Below are positions 1-8,538 of a stretch of 64,000 nt of DNA, piece by piece. The stretch is from Facklamia sp050409585 (GTDB lineage Bacteria > Bacillota > Bacilli > Lactobacillales > Aerococcaceae). The stretch spans positions 62,001 to 126,000 of the forward strand of contig NZ_JBNUPE010000005.1 of NCBI RefSeq assembly GCF_050409585.1, read 5' to 3'. The translations under genes and the position numbers were made by a program. The notes beneath the pieces were generated by a model. It was not told the DNA's origin and did no database searches. It worked only from the letters and a program-made list of their open reading frames with translations. Each line of letters begins with the position of its first letter. Position 1 is the stretch's first letter.

Positions 1-1
1 A

Positions 2-421
2 AGTGAAATCTCAGATGGGTTTGTTAATGACATCAACGAAGTATTATCATTGGGAGATGAAGTCACCGTGAAGGTGGTTTCGGTAGCTGATGATGGAAAG
101 ATCGGCTTATCAATACGCCAAGCAGTTGATAAACCAGCCAACTCTTATCAAGATAAAAAGAATAATGATGGGTCTACTGCCAAGTATCGTAAACCAAAAG
201 AAGCTGCTCGTCGCAATTTCCATCAAGAATATCCAAAAGTTCCGCAAGGCAAGGGTAACTCTTATCCTAACCAAAATGTTTCTGGTAAATATGCTCAAAA
301 AAACAATGATGATTTCGATCAATTAATGAGTAATTTCTTGAAAGATAGTGAAGATCGTTTAATTTCACTGAAACGTAATACTGAAGGAAAACGAGGCGGA
401 CGTGGTGGACGCCGTAGTTAA
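2..421 (+). CDS. S1 RNA-binding domain protein (YabR/GSP13-like), 5' end missing
   Basis: The reading frame is open from the window edge, so the first methionine at 50 is internal and the true start lies outside. The visible part is the end of an S1 OB-fold (GDEVTVKVVSV then DGKIGLSIRQA), followed by a low-complexity basic tail rich in K, N, Q and R ending in a GGRGGR stretch. In Firmicutes a short S1-domain protein of this type (YabR, general stress protein 13 family) sits between divIC and tilS, which matches the gene order here. It presumably binds RNA or ribosomes; the exact role is not known. A terminator follows at 438-480. Confidence 0.85.
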   Translation, partial: SEISDGFVNDINEVLSLGDEVTVKVVSVADDGKIGLSIRQAVDKPANSYQDKKNNDGSTAKYRKPKEAARRNFHQEYPKVPQGKGNSYPNQNVSGKYAQKNNDDFDQLMSNFLKDSEDRLISLKRNTEGKRGGRGGRRS

Positions 422-437
422 TTGATAAAATATTGCC

Positions 438-480
438 GACTGCAATAGACCTTAGCCAGTCTATTTGCAGTCTTTATTTT
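438..480 (+). terminator. Rho-independent terminator after the S1-domain gene
   Basis: A stem of gactgcaatagac (438-450) pairs with gtctatttgcagtc (459-472) with one bulged base, followed by a T-rich tail. It separates the S1-domain gene from tilS. Confidence 0.75.
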
Positions 481-503
481 GAACGAGGCAGAGGTGGTAA
501 GCT

Positions 504-1961
504 ATGGAAGCAACCTTTCGACAATTTAAGAATAAAGTAGAATCTTGGCCCGGTTGGCAAGAATGCAAAACGATTGTTTTAGCTATTTCTGGAGGTGTTG
601 ATTCGATGGTTCTCCTCCATTTAATGATAGAGTTGGTTCAATTAAATGAATATAGGGATCGGCAATTAGTAGTGGCTCATTTTAACCATCGACTAAGATC
701 CCCCGAAACTCATGATAAAGAACAGACCCTAGTTGTAAACACGGCTAAGAGTCATCAATTGGTTTACTTTGTATCTAAGTGGGAGAGTCCAAGCAAGTCA
801 AATATTGAAGCAAATGCTAGACAAGCACGTTATCAATTTCTAGCTGATGTTTTAGATGCTAGTAAAGGGGACTGTTTAATGACCGCCCATCATCTAGACG
901 ATGCTGTTGAAACTATGTTTATGCGAATGATTCGAGGGACTTCGTTAAAAGGATTGACGGGAATACGTGATAATTATCAAAGAGTCATGAAAGCTAGTAA
1001 TAATGAAATTACTGTGACAGCCTTGATGCGTCCTTTAATTAATTTTAGAAAAGCAGAGCTCTATCAATACGCTGAGAACCACCAGATTGTTTACTATGAA
1101 GATGAAAGCAATCATGAAACAGAATATTTAAGAAATCGTATTCGCAAGCAGTACTTACCTAAAATTGAACTTGAAAATCCGCAATTTTATCATAATTTAT
1201 TTGCGATGCAACAACAGCTGACCTCTTCCTACCAAGCACATTATGAGACTTATATGTGTCAAGAACCATTATTATTAGCTAAACTTGAAGACAAGCGTTG
1301 GGCCTTTGATGTTAAAAAATGGCGTGAATTGTCTGATGATTTTAGAGAAGTCTTTTTGACCATTTTTTTCGAAGAGCGCTTTATAGAAGTGGCTGGTCAA
1401 TATGATAAAGAGGCTATCAGTCACTTGCTGGATCAAATTTTAAATACTGAAACACCAAATTACCGCTTTAATTTAGCTCCAGGATGGGTGTCGCGTCGAG
1501 AATATGATTACATCTTTATCGAGCCGGAAGAAAGAAAAGCACCAGCTCTTTCTGATTATCGAGTGGACTTATCTACCAATAATAAGTGGTTTAGCCTAGG
1601 GAATGGGTTATGGATTGGTCTTTTCAACCGCTCTTTTGTTAATAATCAAATGCGTAAGGCAGTAGATGATTTCTTGGCACTTGACCTATCAGAAGAAGAG
1701 AATCCCCCCGCCTTTCATATTCGTCATCGTCAAGACGGGGATTTGATTGAGTTGAAGTCAAGCAAAGGAGCTTATCACAAGAAAATTTCTAGAATCTTAA
1801 TTGATGAAAAAATCCCTTCATCCGTAAGAGATAAAATTTGGTTAATTGTTAATGACACTAACGAAGTGATTTGGATGATTGGTCATCAGAGTTCCTCTAA
1901 GTACCAACCACAAAAACCAGAAAATATTACACATTACCTTTTGATTCAAAAGATGTACTAA
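504..1961 (+). CDS. tilS: tRNA(Ile)-lysidine synthase TilS
   Basis: TilS uses ATP and lysine to convert C34 of the CAU-anticodon tRNA-Ile into lysidine, which switches the tRNA from Met to Ile and from AUG to AUA reading. The PP-loop motif SGGVDS is at residues 29-34, the N-terminal N-type ATP pyrophosphatase domain spans about 20-220, and the C-terminal TilS domain is recognisable (FHIRHRQDGD, then a K-I-S-R-I-L-I-D-E-K-I-P segment). The length of 485 residues suits the long two-domain Firmicute form. The ATG at 504 follows a GAGG-type ribosome site. It lies upstream of hpt and ftsH, as in Bacillus and Enterococcus. Essential in nearly all bacteria. Confidence 0.97.
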   Translation: MEATFRQFKNKVESWPGWQECKTIVLAISGGVDSMVLLHLMIELVQLNEYRDRQLVVAHFNHRLRSPETHDKEQTLVVNTAKSHQLVYFVSKWESPSKSNIEANARQARYQFLADVLDASKGDCLMTAHHLDDAVETMFMRMIRGTSLKGLTGIRDNYQRVMKASNNEITVTALMRPLINFRKAELYQYAENHQIVYYEDESNHETEYLRNRIRKQYLPKIELENPQFYHNLFAMQQQLTSSYQAHYETYMCQEPLLLAKLEDKRWAFDVKKWRELSDDFREVFLTIFFEERFIEVAGQYDKEAISHLLDQILNTETPNYRFNLAPGWVSRREYDYIFIEPEERKAPALSDYRVDLSTNNKWFSLGNGLWIGLFNRSFVNNQMRKAVDDFLALDLSEEENPPAFHIRHRQDGDLIELKSSKGAYHKKISRILIDEKIPSSVRDKIWLIVNDTNEVIWMIGHQSSSKYQPQKPENITHYLLIQKMY

Positions 1962-1989
1962 AAAGGTGCAAGAAAATAAAGAGTTATGT

Positions 1990-1995
1990 TAAAAT
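1990..1995 (+). promoter_or_regulatory. Probable promoter -10 (extended) in front of hpt
   Basis: TGTTAAAAT gives an extended -10 (TG-N-TAAAAT, hexamer at 1990-1995) about 36 bases before the hpt start. No good -35 hexamer is visible at the matching distance, so this is tentative. It would let hpt-ftsH be transcribed apart from tilS. Confidence 0.4.
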
Positions 1996-2030
1996 ACATT
2001 AATACACTTTGAGAAAGAAAAGGAGTCAAT

Positions 2031-2573
2031 ATGTTAGAACAAGATGTTTTAAAAGTACTTGTAACAGAAGAAGAATTACGAGCTACTGTCCAACGACTAG
2101 GTAAAGAAATTACAGCGAATTACCAAGGGAAAGAAGTGCTGGTAGTAGGTATCTTACGTGGAGCCGCTCTTTTTATGGCAGATTTAATCCGTCAGATGGA
2201 TTGCTATGTAGAAATTGACTTTATGGATGTTTCAAGTTATGGATCAGCTACAGAGTCTTCTGGTGAAGTCAAAATAATAAAAGACTTGAATAGCAGTGTA
2301 GAAGGCAAGGACATCTTAATAGTCGAAGATATTATTGATACTGGAAGAACTTTAAAGTATATCATGGATCTACTAAACTTTCGTAAAGCCAATTCTATCA
2401 AAATATGCAGTCTACTAGATAAGGCAGAGCGTCGTATAGAAGCAGATGTCAAAGTAGACTATGTCGGAGTTGAAGTTCCTAATGAGTTTGTAGTAGGATA
2501 TGGACTAGATTATGATCAAAAATATCGTAATCTACCTTATATTGGGGTCTTAAAAGCTGAAATCTATTCTTAA
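2031..2573 (+). CDS. hpt: Hypoxanthine-guanine phosphoribosyltransferase
   Basis: This purine salvage enzyme transfers hypoxanthine or guanine onto PRPP to give IMP or GMP. The PRPP-binding loop is seen as VEDIIDTGRTL, the N-terminal catalytic-loop region as a GILRGAALFMADL segment, and the C-terminal VGYGLDYDQKYRNLPYIG block is typical of the family. The length (180 aa) is normal. Start ATG 2031 has a clear AGGAG site. Between tilS and ftsH, the standard Firmicute arrangement; in Bacillus, HprT and TilS are reported to influence ftsH expression, which is known for that species only. Confidence 0.97.
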   Translation: MLEQDVLKVLVTEEELRATVQRLGKEITANYQGKEVLVVGILRGAALFMADLIRQMDCYVEIDFMDVSSYGSATESSGEVKIIKDLNSSVEGKDILIVEDIIDTGRTLKYIMDLLNFRKANSIKICSLLDKAERRIEADVKVDYVGVEVPNEFVVGYGLDYDQKYRNLPYIGVLKAEIYS

Positions 2574-2655
2574 AATAGTCAGTGAGACTAATTATTTTTA
2601 TCAAAAGATTAAGTATATTTTTAATCAATAATCGAAGTTAAGGAGAAAGAAACGA

Positions 2656-4710
2656 ATGCAAAAACCTAATCCAAATCGAAATCCCTTTCGAAATCCCTTT
2701 CGAAACCCCCTCGTTTATATTTTAATCGGTTTGGCTATTTTAGGCGGCTTTAGTTTAATGACAGATGGTGGATCGTTTTTAAATTCTACTAAAAAGATCA
2801 CGATATCTGAATTTGTTCAACAACTTGAAGCCGATAAAATTGCTGAATTTGAGATGCAACCGGGAGCAGGAGTTTATCATGTGAAAGGTAAGTATCAACC
2901 GATAGAAGCTGAAAACAAAACGAGTGATAAAGCGGTTGAAGTCATCAAAGGTGATAGTAAAACTCAATTGTTTGAGACAGATATCTTACCAAATGATTCG
3001 ACCATTAGCCAAGTGACTGAATTAGCCAAAGAGAAAAATGTAAAATTTAAATCAATGCCGGAGTCTTCAGCAGGTATTTGGTTAAATTTTTTACCTATCC
3101 TACTATTACTGATTCCTAGCTTTTTCTTGATGTATACCATGATGCAAGCTAGTGGTGGTGGCGGAAAGGGTGTCATGAACTTTGGTAAGTCTAAGTCTAA
3201 AGATGTCTCAAAACAAAAAGTCAAAGTTAGATTCTCTGACGTTGCCGGTGCCGATGAAGAAAAACAAGAGCTAGTTGAAATTGTTGAGTTTTTAAAAGAG
3301 CCTAAGAAGTTTACAGCTCTAGGTGCAAGAATACCAGCTGGAGTGCTTTTAGAAGGACCTCCAGGTACAGGTAAAACCTTACTTGCAAAAGCCGTTGCTG
3401 GTGAAGCAGGTGTGCCTTTCTTCTCAATCTCAGGTTCTGAGTTCGTCGAAATGTTTGTTGGGGTGGGAGCTTCACGTGTCCGTGATTTATTTGAAAATGC
3501 AAAAAAAGAAGCACCAGCTATTATTTTTATTGACGAGATCGATGCTGTAGGCCGACAAAGAGGAGCAGGTATGGGTGGGGGCCACGATGAACGTGAGCAA
3601 ACACTTAACCAACTGCTTGTTGAAATGGACGGCTTTGAAGGAAATGAAGGTGTCATTGTTATGGCTGCGACTAACCGTTCAGATGTCTTGGACCCGGCTC
3701 TTTTACGTCCTGGGCGCTTTGACCGTCAAATACTAGTAGGTAATCCAGATGTTAAAGGCAGAGAAGCCGTGTTGAAAGTTCACTCTCGTAATAAAAAGTT
3801 AGCTTCTGATATTGACTTGAAAGTGATTGCTCAACAAACACCCGGTTTTTCAGGAGCCGATTTAGAAAATCTTTTAAACGAAGCAGCTTTAATTGCAGCC
3901 CGCTTTGACCGTAAAGAAATTACAGCGCCTGATTTAGACGAAGCACATGATCGTGTGATTGCAGGACCTGCTAAAAAAGATGCTGTCGTTTCGGAGCGTC
4001 AAAGAAAAACGGTTGCTTACCACGAAGCAGGACATACTGTAATTGGTATGGTTTTAAGTGAAGCCCGTACAGTCCATAAGGTGACTATCGTTCCACGTGG
4101 TCGTGCAGGTGGCTATGCTATTATGCTTCCTAAAGAAGATCAATACATTGTTACCTATAAAGAATTATTTGAGCAAGTTGTAGGTCTTTTAGGAGGTCGT
4201 GCGGCGGAAGAAATTGTCTTTAACCATCAGTCAACAGGAGCCAGTGATGACTTCCGTCAAGCGACAGCTATAGTACGTAGTATGGTGACTCGTTACGGGA
4301 TGTCTGAAACAATTGGAACCGTTCAATATGAGAGTGATAGCCAACCATTTGCAGGACGTCGCTATGGTACAGAAGACCATACCTCTTATTCTGAGCAAGT
4401 GGCTTATGAAATCGATAAGGAAATTCACCGTATTATGAAGGAAGCTTTAATGGAAGCTTATCGTATTATTAATGAGCACCGAGAACAGTTAAATCTGATC
4501 GCAGAAAAGCTCTTAGAAGTTGAAACCTTAGATGCTCGCCAAATTAAAGCTCTTTTTGAAACAGGAGAAATGCCTAAATTAGATGAAACGGAAGCAGCAG
4601 AAGTTGTGGAAGATCCGTCTGACTTTGAAGAGTCTAAACAAAAATCTTTGGAAGATGACCCTAAAGAAAATTCTAACGAAGATTTGGATTCAAAGGACGA
4701 AGTCAAATAG
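2656..4710 (+). CDS. ftsH: ATP-dependent zinc metalloprotease FtsH
   Basis: FtsH is a membrane-anchored AAA+ protease hexamer that degrades unassembled membrane proteins and regulatory proteins. Two N-terminal TM segments (about residues 18-36 and 137-158) flank an extracytoplasmic domain. Walker A GPPGTGKT is at 234-241, Walker B IIFIDEID follows, and the zinc site HEAGH is at 456-460. The C-terminus is acidic and low-complexity. The first 20 residues contain a tandem NPFR repeat (encoded by a 12-base repeat at 2677-2709), so the cytoplasmic N-terminus is slightly extended. A strong terminator ends the transcript at 4718-4746. Confidence 0.98.
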   Translation: MQKPNPNRNPFRNPFRNPLVYILIGLAILGGFSLMTDGGSFLNSTKKITISEFVQQLEADKIAEFEMQPGAGVYHVKGKYQPIEAENKTSDKAVEVIKGDSKTQLFETDILPNDSTISQVTELAKEKNVKFKSMPESSAGIWLNFLPILLLLIPSFFLMYTMMQASGGGGKGVMNFGKSKSKDVSKQKVKVRFSDVAGADEEKQELVEIVEFLKEPKKFTALGARIPAGVLLEGPPGTGKTLLAKAVAGEAGVPFFSISGSEFVEMFVGVGASRVRDLFENAKKEAPAIIFIDEIDAVGRQRGAGMGGGHDEREQTLNQLLVEMDGFEGNEGVIVMAATNRSDVLDPALLRPGRFDRQILVGNPDVKGREAVLKVHSRNKKLASDIDLKVIAQQTPGFSGADLENLLNEAALIAARFDRKEITAPDLDEAHDRVIAGPAKKDAVVSERQRKTVAYHEAGHTVIGMVLSEARTVHKVTIVPRGRAGGYAIMLPKEDQYIVTYKELFEQVVGLLGGRAAEEIVFNHQSTGASDDFRQATAIVRSMVTRYGMSETIGTVQYESDSQPFAGRRYGTEDHTSYSEQVAYEIDKEIHRIMKEALMEAYRIINEHREQLNLIAEKLLEVETLDARQIKALFETGEMPKLDETEAAEVVEDPSDFEESKQKSLEDDPKENSNEDLDSKDEVK
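2677..2709 (+). repeat. 12-base tandem repeat inside the ftsH 5' end
   Basis: The unit cgaaatcccttt occurs twice in full and once in degenerate form, coding for R-N-P-F repeats just before the first TM helix. It keeps the frame because the unit is 12 bases. Confidence 0.8.
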
Positions 4711-4717
4711 TTAAGTT

Positions 4718-4746
4718 AAAAGACAGGCCCTCGCCTGTCTTTTATC
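4718..4746 (+). terminator. Rho-independent terminator after ftsH
   Basis: Stem aaagacaggc (4718-4728 region) with a four-base loop and its complement gcctgtcttt, running into T residues. It is only 29 bases from the hslO start. Confidence 0.85.
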
Positions 4747-4774
4747 ATCGAATGAAATAGAAAGAAGGGAAAAA

Positions 4775-5650
4775 ATGAAAGGGCAGTTAATCAAAGCATT
4801 AGCTTTTGATGATCAAATACGCGTATTTGTAGTAGATGCGACGGACTTAGTTAAGCGAGCACAAGAAAAACATCAAACGTGGCATACGGCTACAGCTGCA
4901 TTGGGGCGAAGCTTGGTTGCTACAGCTCTCTTGTCAGCCAATCTAAAAGGGGATGACCACCTGCTTGTTCAGATTAAAGGTAATGGTCCTTTAGGATTAA
5001 TCTCTTGTGATGGCGATACCCAAGGTCGAATTAGAGGGTATGTATCAAATCCGAACGTGGCTTTAGAGTTAAATAGTAAAGGCAAGTTGGATGTAGCGAG
5101 AGCGGTTGGGCTTCCTGGTAGTTTGAAGGTCAGTAAATACCTTGCGGATTCAGAAGCTTTTACTGGCCAAGTTGAGCTTATTTCAGGTGAACTGGGCGAA
5201 GATTTTACTTACTATATGGCAGTATCGGAACAAACTCCCTCTTCTATTGGCTTGAGTGTGCTTGTCAATCCAGATGAATCAGTTCAATCAGCTGGGGGCT
5301 TTATGATTCAAGTTTTACCTGGGACATCTGACGAAGTGATTGATCAACTGGAAACAAGGATTAAGTCGCTTGGTTCGCTGTCAGAGTTAATCGACGGATC
5401 AGAAGTGATTACAGATCTTTTGGATTCATTAGTTGGATTGAATAATAGCCGAGTTATTTCGCAGCAACCAGTTGAATTTTATTGTCCATGTAGTAAAGAG
5501 CGCTTTCGTAAGTCACTTGCAGTTTTGGATTCTAATATGTTACAGCAAATGATTGACGAGGATAAGGGAGCAGAGGTTATTTGCCAATATTGTAGTGCGA
5601 CTTATCAATTTAGTGAAGAAGAATTAAAAGCGATCTTAGCTAATCAATAA
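4775..5650 (+). CDS. hslO: Redox-regulated chaperone Hsp33
   Basis: Hsp33 is a cytosolic holdase activated when oxidative stress releases zinc from four conserved cysteines. These are seen as C237-x-C239 and C270-x2-C273, the exact CXC...CXXC arrangement. The N-terminal domain carries the family blocks (IKGNGPLG, RGYVSNP). The length of 291 aa is typical. The ATG at 4775 follows GAAGGG. It sits between ftsH and lysS as in many Firmicutes. There is little space for a promoter after the ftsH terminator, so expression may depend on readthrough. A hairpin (5630-5656) overlaps its stop codon. Confidence 0.97.
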   Translation: MKGQLIKALAFDDQIRVFVVDATDLVKRAQEKHQTWHTATAALGRSLVATALLSANLKGDDHLLVQIKGNGPLGLISCDGDTQGRIRGYVSNPNVALELNSKGKLDVARAVGLPGSLKVSKYLADSEAFTGQVELISGELGEDFTYYMAVSEQTPSSIGLSVLVNPDESVQSAGGFMIQVLPGTSDEVIDQLETRIKSLGSLSELIDGSEVITDLLDSLVGLNNSRVISQQPVEFYCPCSKERFRKSLAVLDSNMLQQMIDEDKGAEVICQYCSATYQFSEEELKAILANQ

Positions 5651-5656
5651 GATCGC
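5630..5656 (+). terminator. Hairpin across the hslO stop codon (weak terminator)
   Basis: A perfect 9-bp stem (gcgatctta / taagatcgc) with a nine-base loop that contains the hslO stop codon. Only a short mixed T/A tail follows, so it may attenuate or protect the 3' end rather than fully terminate. Confidence 0.45.
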
Positions 5657-5668
5657 TCTATTATCACC

Positions 5669-5697
5669 ATGACAAACTGAACGACTTCATGTAAAAT
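5669..5697 (+). promoter_or_regulatory. Promoter of lysS
   Basis: ATGACA (5669-5674), 17-base spacer, TAAAAT (5692-5697), with TG immediately before the -10. This is a good sigma-A-type promoter, 39 bases from the lysS start. Confidence 0.65.
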
Positions 5698-5735
5698 GAA
5701 AGGGACAGTATAAAGAAATAGTGGGAGGAAAGCCA

Positions 5736-7247
5736 ATGTCTGATGTAAAAGATAATCCAGAATTTGAAGAATTAAATGACCAGTTAGTAGTCAGAAGACA
5801 AAAGATGCAAGAAATGTCTGAAGCAGGAGTCAATCCTTTTGCTGCAGGATTTGAACGCAGTGACTATTCAAAGGCTTTAATTGAAAAGTATGATCACTTA
5901 TCCAAAGAAGACTTGCAAGAAAAAGAAGCGATTGAAGTTTCTATTGCTGGCCGTATCGTTTCTAAGCGCGGAAAAGGAAAAGCAGGTTTTGCTCACCTGT
6001 TAGACATGAAAGGCAAGCTGCAGATTTATGTTCGCCAGGATCAAGTGGGTGAAGCTGCCTTTACTTGGTGGAACGCTGCCGATTTAGGAGATATTGTGGG
6101 GGTTCGCGGCAACTTGTTTAAGACAAAAACAGGGGAACTTTCAGTTAAAGCAAAGGAATTTATTCCTTTAACAAAAGCTTTAAGACCACTACCTGATAAA
6201 TTCCATGGTTTGACAAACGTTGAACAGAAATATCGCCAACGTTATTTAGACCTAATTGCCAACGAAGAAAGTTTTGATCGCTTTGTCAACCGTTCAAAGA
6301 TTATTCGCGAAGTGAGACATTATTTAGACGATTTAGATTATCTAGAGGTTGAAACTCCTGTCTTACATAATCTAGCAGGTGGAGCGTCAGCTAGACCTTT
6401 CATTACACATCATAATGCATTAGACATGGAACTATACTTACGGATTGCTTTAGAATTACATTTGAAGCGTTTAGTAATAGGCGGTATGGAAAAAGTATAC
6501 GAAATCAGTCGTGTCTTCCGTAATGAAGGAATTGATACTACCCATAACCCTGAATTCACTATGATTGAAGTGTATACAGCTTATACAGTTTATACGGATA
6601 TTATGGACTTAACAGAAGGGTTGATTCGCCATGTTGCCAAGAAAGTCTTAGGGACTGCTATGATTGATTATGATGGTAAAAAGGTAGATTTGGAAACGCC
6701 TTGGGCACGTCGCCATATGGTTGATTTAATTAAAGAAGAAACCGGTGTCGATTTCTGGCAAGAGATGACTCTAGAAGAAGCTAAAGCTTTAGCTAAAGAA
6801 CATCAAGTCCCAGTTGAAGACCACGATTTGTCAGTAGGACATATTATTAATAACTTCTTTGAAGAAAAGGTAGAAGATACATTAGTTCAGCCTACTTTTG
6901 TTTATGGACATCCGGTTGAAATTTCACCATTGGCTCGAAAAAACGAAGAGGATCCACGTTTTACCGACCGCTTTGAATTGTTTATTGTTGGTAAAGAATA
7001 TGCGAATGCCTTTACAGAGTTAACGGATCCAATTGATCAAAGAGAACGTTTTGAAGCTCAAATGGCAGAAAAAGATGCTGGAAATGACGAAGCGCATCCA
7101 GTTGACGAAGATTTCTTAGAAGCATTAGAGCACGGAATGCCTCCAACTGGTGGCTTAGGAATTGGTATTGACCGTTTAGTAATGTTATTAACGGATTCAC
7201 AATCCATTCGTGATGTCCTCTTATTCCCAACATTAAGAAATAATTAA
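5736..7247 (+). CDS. lysS: Lysyl-tRNA synthetase, class II
   Basis: It charges tRNA-Lys with lysine using ATP. An N-terminal OB-fold anticodon-binding domain (about 55-165) precedes the class II catalytic core: motif 1 around LDYLEVETPVL, motif 2 RVFRNEGIDTTHNPEFTMIE, motif 3 GLGIGIDRLVML. I chose ATG 5736 over the in-frame GTG at 5721 because that GTG is part of the ribosome binding site (GGGAGG). The product is 503 aa, normal for the family. Own promoter upstream and a terminator downstream, so it is probably monocistronic. Confidence 0.97.
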   Translation: MSDVKDNPEFEELNDQLVVRRQKMQEMSEAGVNPFAAGFERSDYSKALIEKYDHLSKEDLQEKEAIEVSIAGRIVSKRGKGKAGFAHLLDMKGKLQIYVRQDQVGEAAFTWWNAADLGDIVGVRGNLFKTKTGELSVKAKEFIPLTKALRPLPDKFHGLTNVEQKYRQRYLDLIANEESFDRFVNRSKIIREVRHYLDDLDYLEVETPVLHNLAGGASARPFITHHNALDMELYLRIALELHLKRLVIGGMEKVYEISRVFRNEGIDTTHNPEFTMIEVYTAYTVYTDIMDLTEGLIRHVAKKVLGTAMIDYDGKKVDLETPWARRHMVDLIKEETGVDFWQEMTLEEAKALAKEHQVPVEDHDLSVGHIINNFFEEKVEDTLVQPTFVYGHPVEISPLARKNEEDPRFTDRFELFIVGKEYANAFTELTDPIDQRERFEAQMAEKDAGNDEAHPVDEDFLEALEHGMPPTGGLGIGIDRLVMLLTDSQSIRDVLLFPTLRNN

Positions 7248-7269
7248 GAATTGAATTGATTAAGAAATT

Positions 7270-7312
7270 ACCACAAACTGGATAGAGATTTGTTTGTGGT
7301 GTTTCTTTTGAA
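7270..7312 (+). terminator. Rho-independent terminator after lysS
   Basis: Stem accacaaac (7270-7278) with gtttgtggt (7292-7300), followed by a T-rich run (gtttctttt). Confidence 0.8.
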
Positions 7313-7358
7313 ATAGTTAAAAATCTAAACCTCTCAACATTAAATAAAGGAGAATACT

Positions 7359-7934
7359 ATGAATACAAGTAGAGCAGAAGCGTTTAGCGATGGAGTTTTA
7401 GCAATTGTTATTACTATCATGGTTTTAAAATTACAACCCCCAGCTAGTTTAGACCTAGCTGGATTGAAAGAAATATATCCGACTCTATTAGCCTATATAC
7501 TAAGTTATGCATATGTGGGGATATACTGGGCCAATCATCATCATTTATTAGCCGTTTTAAAAACAGTCAATGGTAAAATTTTATGGCGTAACTTATTTTG
7601 GCTCTTTTTTATGTCTTTGATACCAACTTTCACGGAATGGATGGGCTTAAACCCTTCTGTTAAACTACCAGCCTTTTTTTATGGATTCATCTTACTAATG
7701 TGTGCTGTTTCTTATAATATTTTACAAACAGAAATTATTCGGGTGAATGGCAAGGATTCAGATTTAGCTAAAAAGATTGGTAAGGATTTCAAAGGGAAAG
7801 GTTCGATTGTTTTTTATATTCTTGCTTTGATTTTCGCTTTTTATCAGCCTCTAATTTCTTATCTAATATATGTGGCGATAGCTTTATTATGGATTATTCC
7901 AGATAAGCGACTAGAAAGCACCTTTTATAAATAG
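7359..7934 (+). CDS. TMEM175-family potassium channel-like membrane protein (DUF1211)
   Basis: The opening residues carry the family signature R-x-E-A-F-S-D-G-V-L-A-I in the first TM helix, followed by the W-x-N-H-H-L block in a later helix. About six hydrophobic segments fill the 191 residues, the size of bacterial TMEM175 proteins, which assemble as tetramers and conduct K+ with low selectivity. Function is inferred from the family. The start follows AAGGAG. It is flanked by terminators or noncoding DNA and looks monocistronic. Confidence 0.8.
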   Translation: MNTSRAEAFSDGVLAIVITIMVLKLQPPASLDLAGLKEIYPTLLAYILSYAYVGIYWANHHHLLAVLKTVNGKILWRNLFWLFFMSLIPTFTEWMGLNPSVKLPAFFYGFILLMCAVSYNILQTEIIRVNGKDSDLAKKIGKDFKGKGSIVFYILALIFAFYQPLISYLIYVAIALLWIIPDKRLESTFYK

Positions 7935-8045
7935 TCTTTCATTTATTTCTACGAATTTTTAAATATTGATATGGCAAATCATATTTTTTTAATTTTTGCG
8001 ATTAATAGGTTATTATAGAATTAACACAATTAAGGAGGGCTAGTA

Positions 8046-8339
8046 ATGGAATTTTTAAGAGAAGACCATGCCATTGTTTTACGTAATGAAGAAAACGAGA
8101 TGATTGCCGAGATAACTTATCGAGATACTGATGATGAAAAGTTAGTGGTGGCTAACCATACCTTTACTTCAGATAGTCTTAGAGGTCAAGGAATTGCTGG
8201 TAAGCTTTTAGATGAGTTAGTAGCAGATATGCAACAGCAAGGTAAAAAAATATATCCCAGTTGTCCATATGTCATTAGAAAATTTGATGAGGAAGCAGAA
8301 AAATATAGGCATATAGATGCTCGTAAACACCCAGCTTAA
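8046..8339 (+). CDS. Small GNAT-like N-acetyltransferase (YjdJ type)
   Basis: A 97-residue protein with the acetyl-CoA loop GQGIAGKLLDELV and the ending K-I-Y-P-S-C-P-Y followed by a hydrophobic/charged tail, the layout of the short GCN5-related family (PF14542 type). These consist of little more than the CoA-binding half of a GNAT fold and their substrates are unknown. Strong AAGGAGGG ribosome site at 8033-8040. It is followed directly by a terminator and appears to be a single-gene unit. Confidence 0.8.
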   Translation: MEFLREDHAIVLRNEENEMIAEITYRDTDDEKLVVANHTFTSDSLRGQGIAGKLLDELVADMQQQGKKIYPSCPYVIRKFDEEAEKYRHIDARKHPA

Positions 8340-8355
8340 CAGTTGCTAATCATAT

Positions 8356-8390
8356 AACCAAAAGTAGTTTCATCTACTTTTGGTTTTTTT
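8356..8390 (+). terminator. Rho-independent terminator after the YjdJ-like gene
   Basis: Stem aaccaaaagtag with ctacttttggtt, loop of six bases, then seven T residues. Confidence 0.9.
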
Positions 8391-8538
8391 AAGGTCTTTA
8401 ATTAGACAATAAAGCGCTTCCGTGATAACCTTTTAATTAGTAGGTCTATTTCAAATATTTTAATAGTAAGTTGGAAAACACAGTGCTTACGACCTAAGTA
8501 TTGATTTTATTTACAAAATATAGAAAGGAAGGATCAAG

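Noticed and set aside
2964..3656. 230-codon open frame on the minus strand opposite ftsH
   Set aside because: It is a shadow of the AAA domain coding sequence, rich in S, P and T, without a ribosome site or homology.
8408..8424. cre site upstream of the baeRF3-like gene
   Set aside because: The core AAAGCGCTT fits but the flanking consensus bases do not; too weak to annotate.
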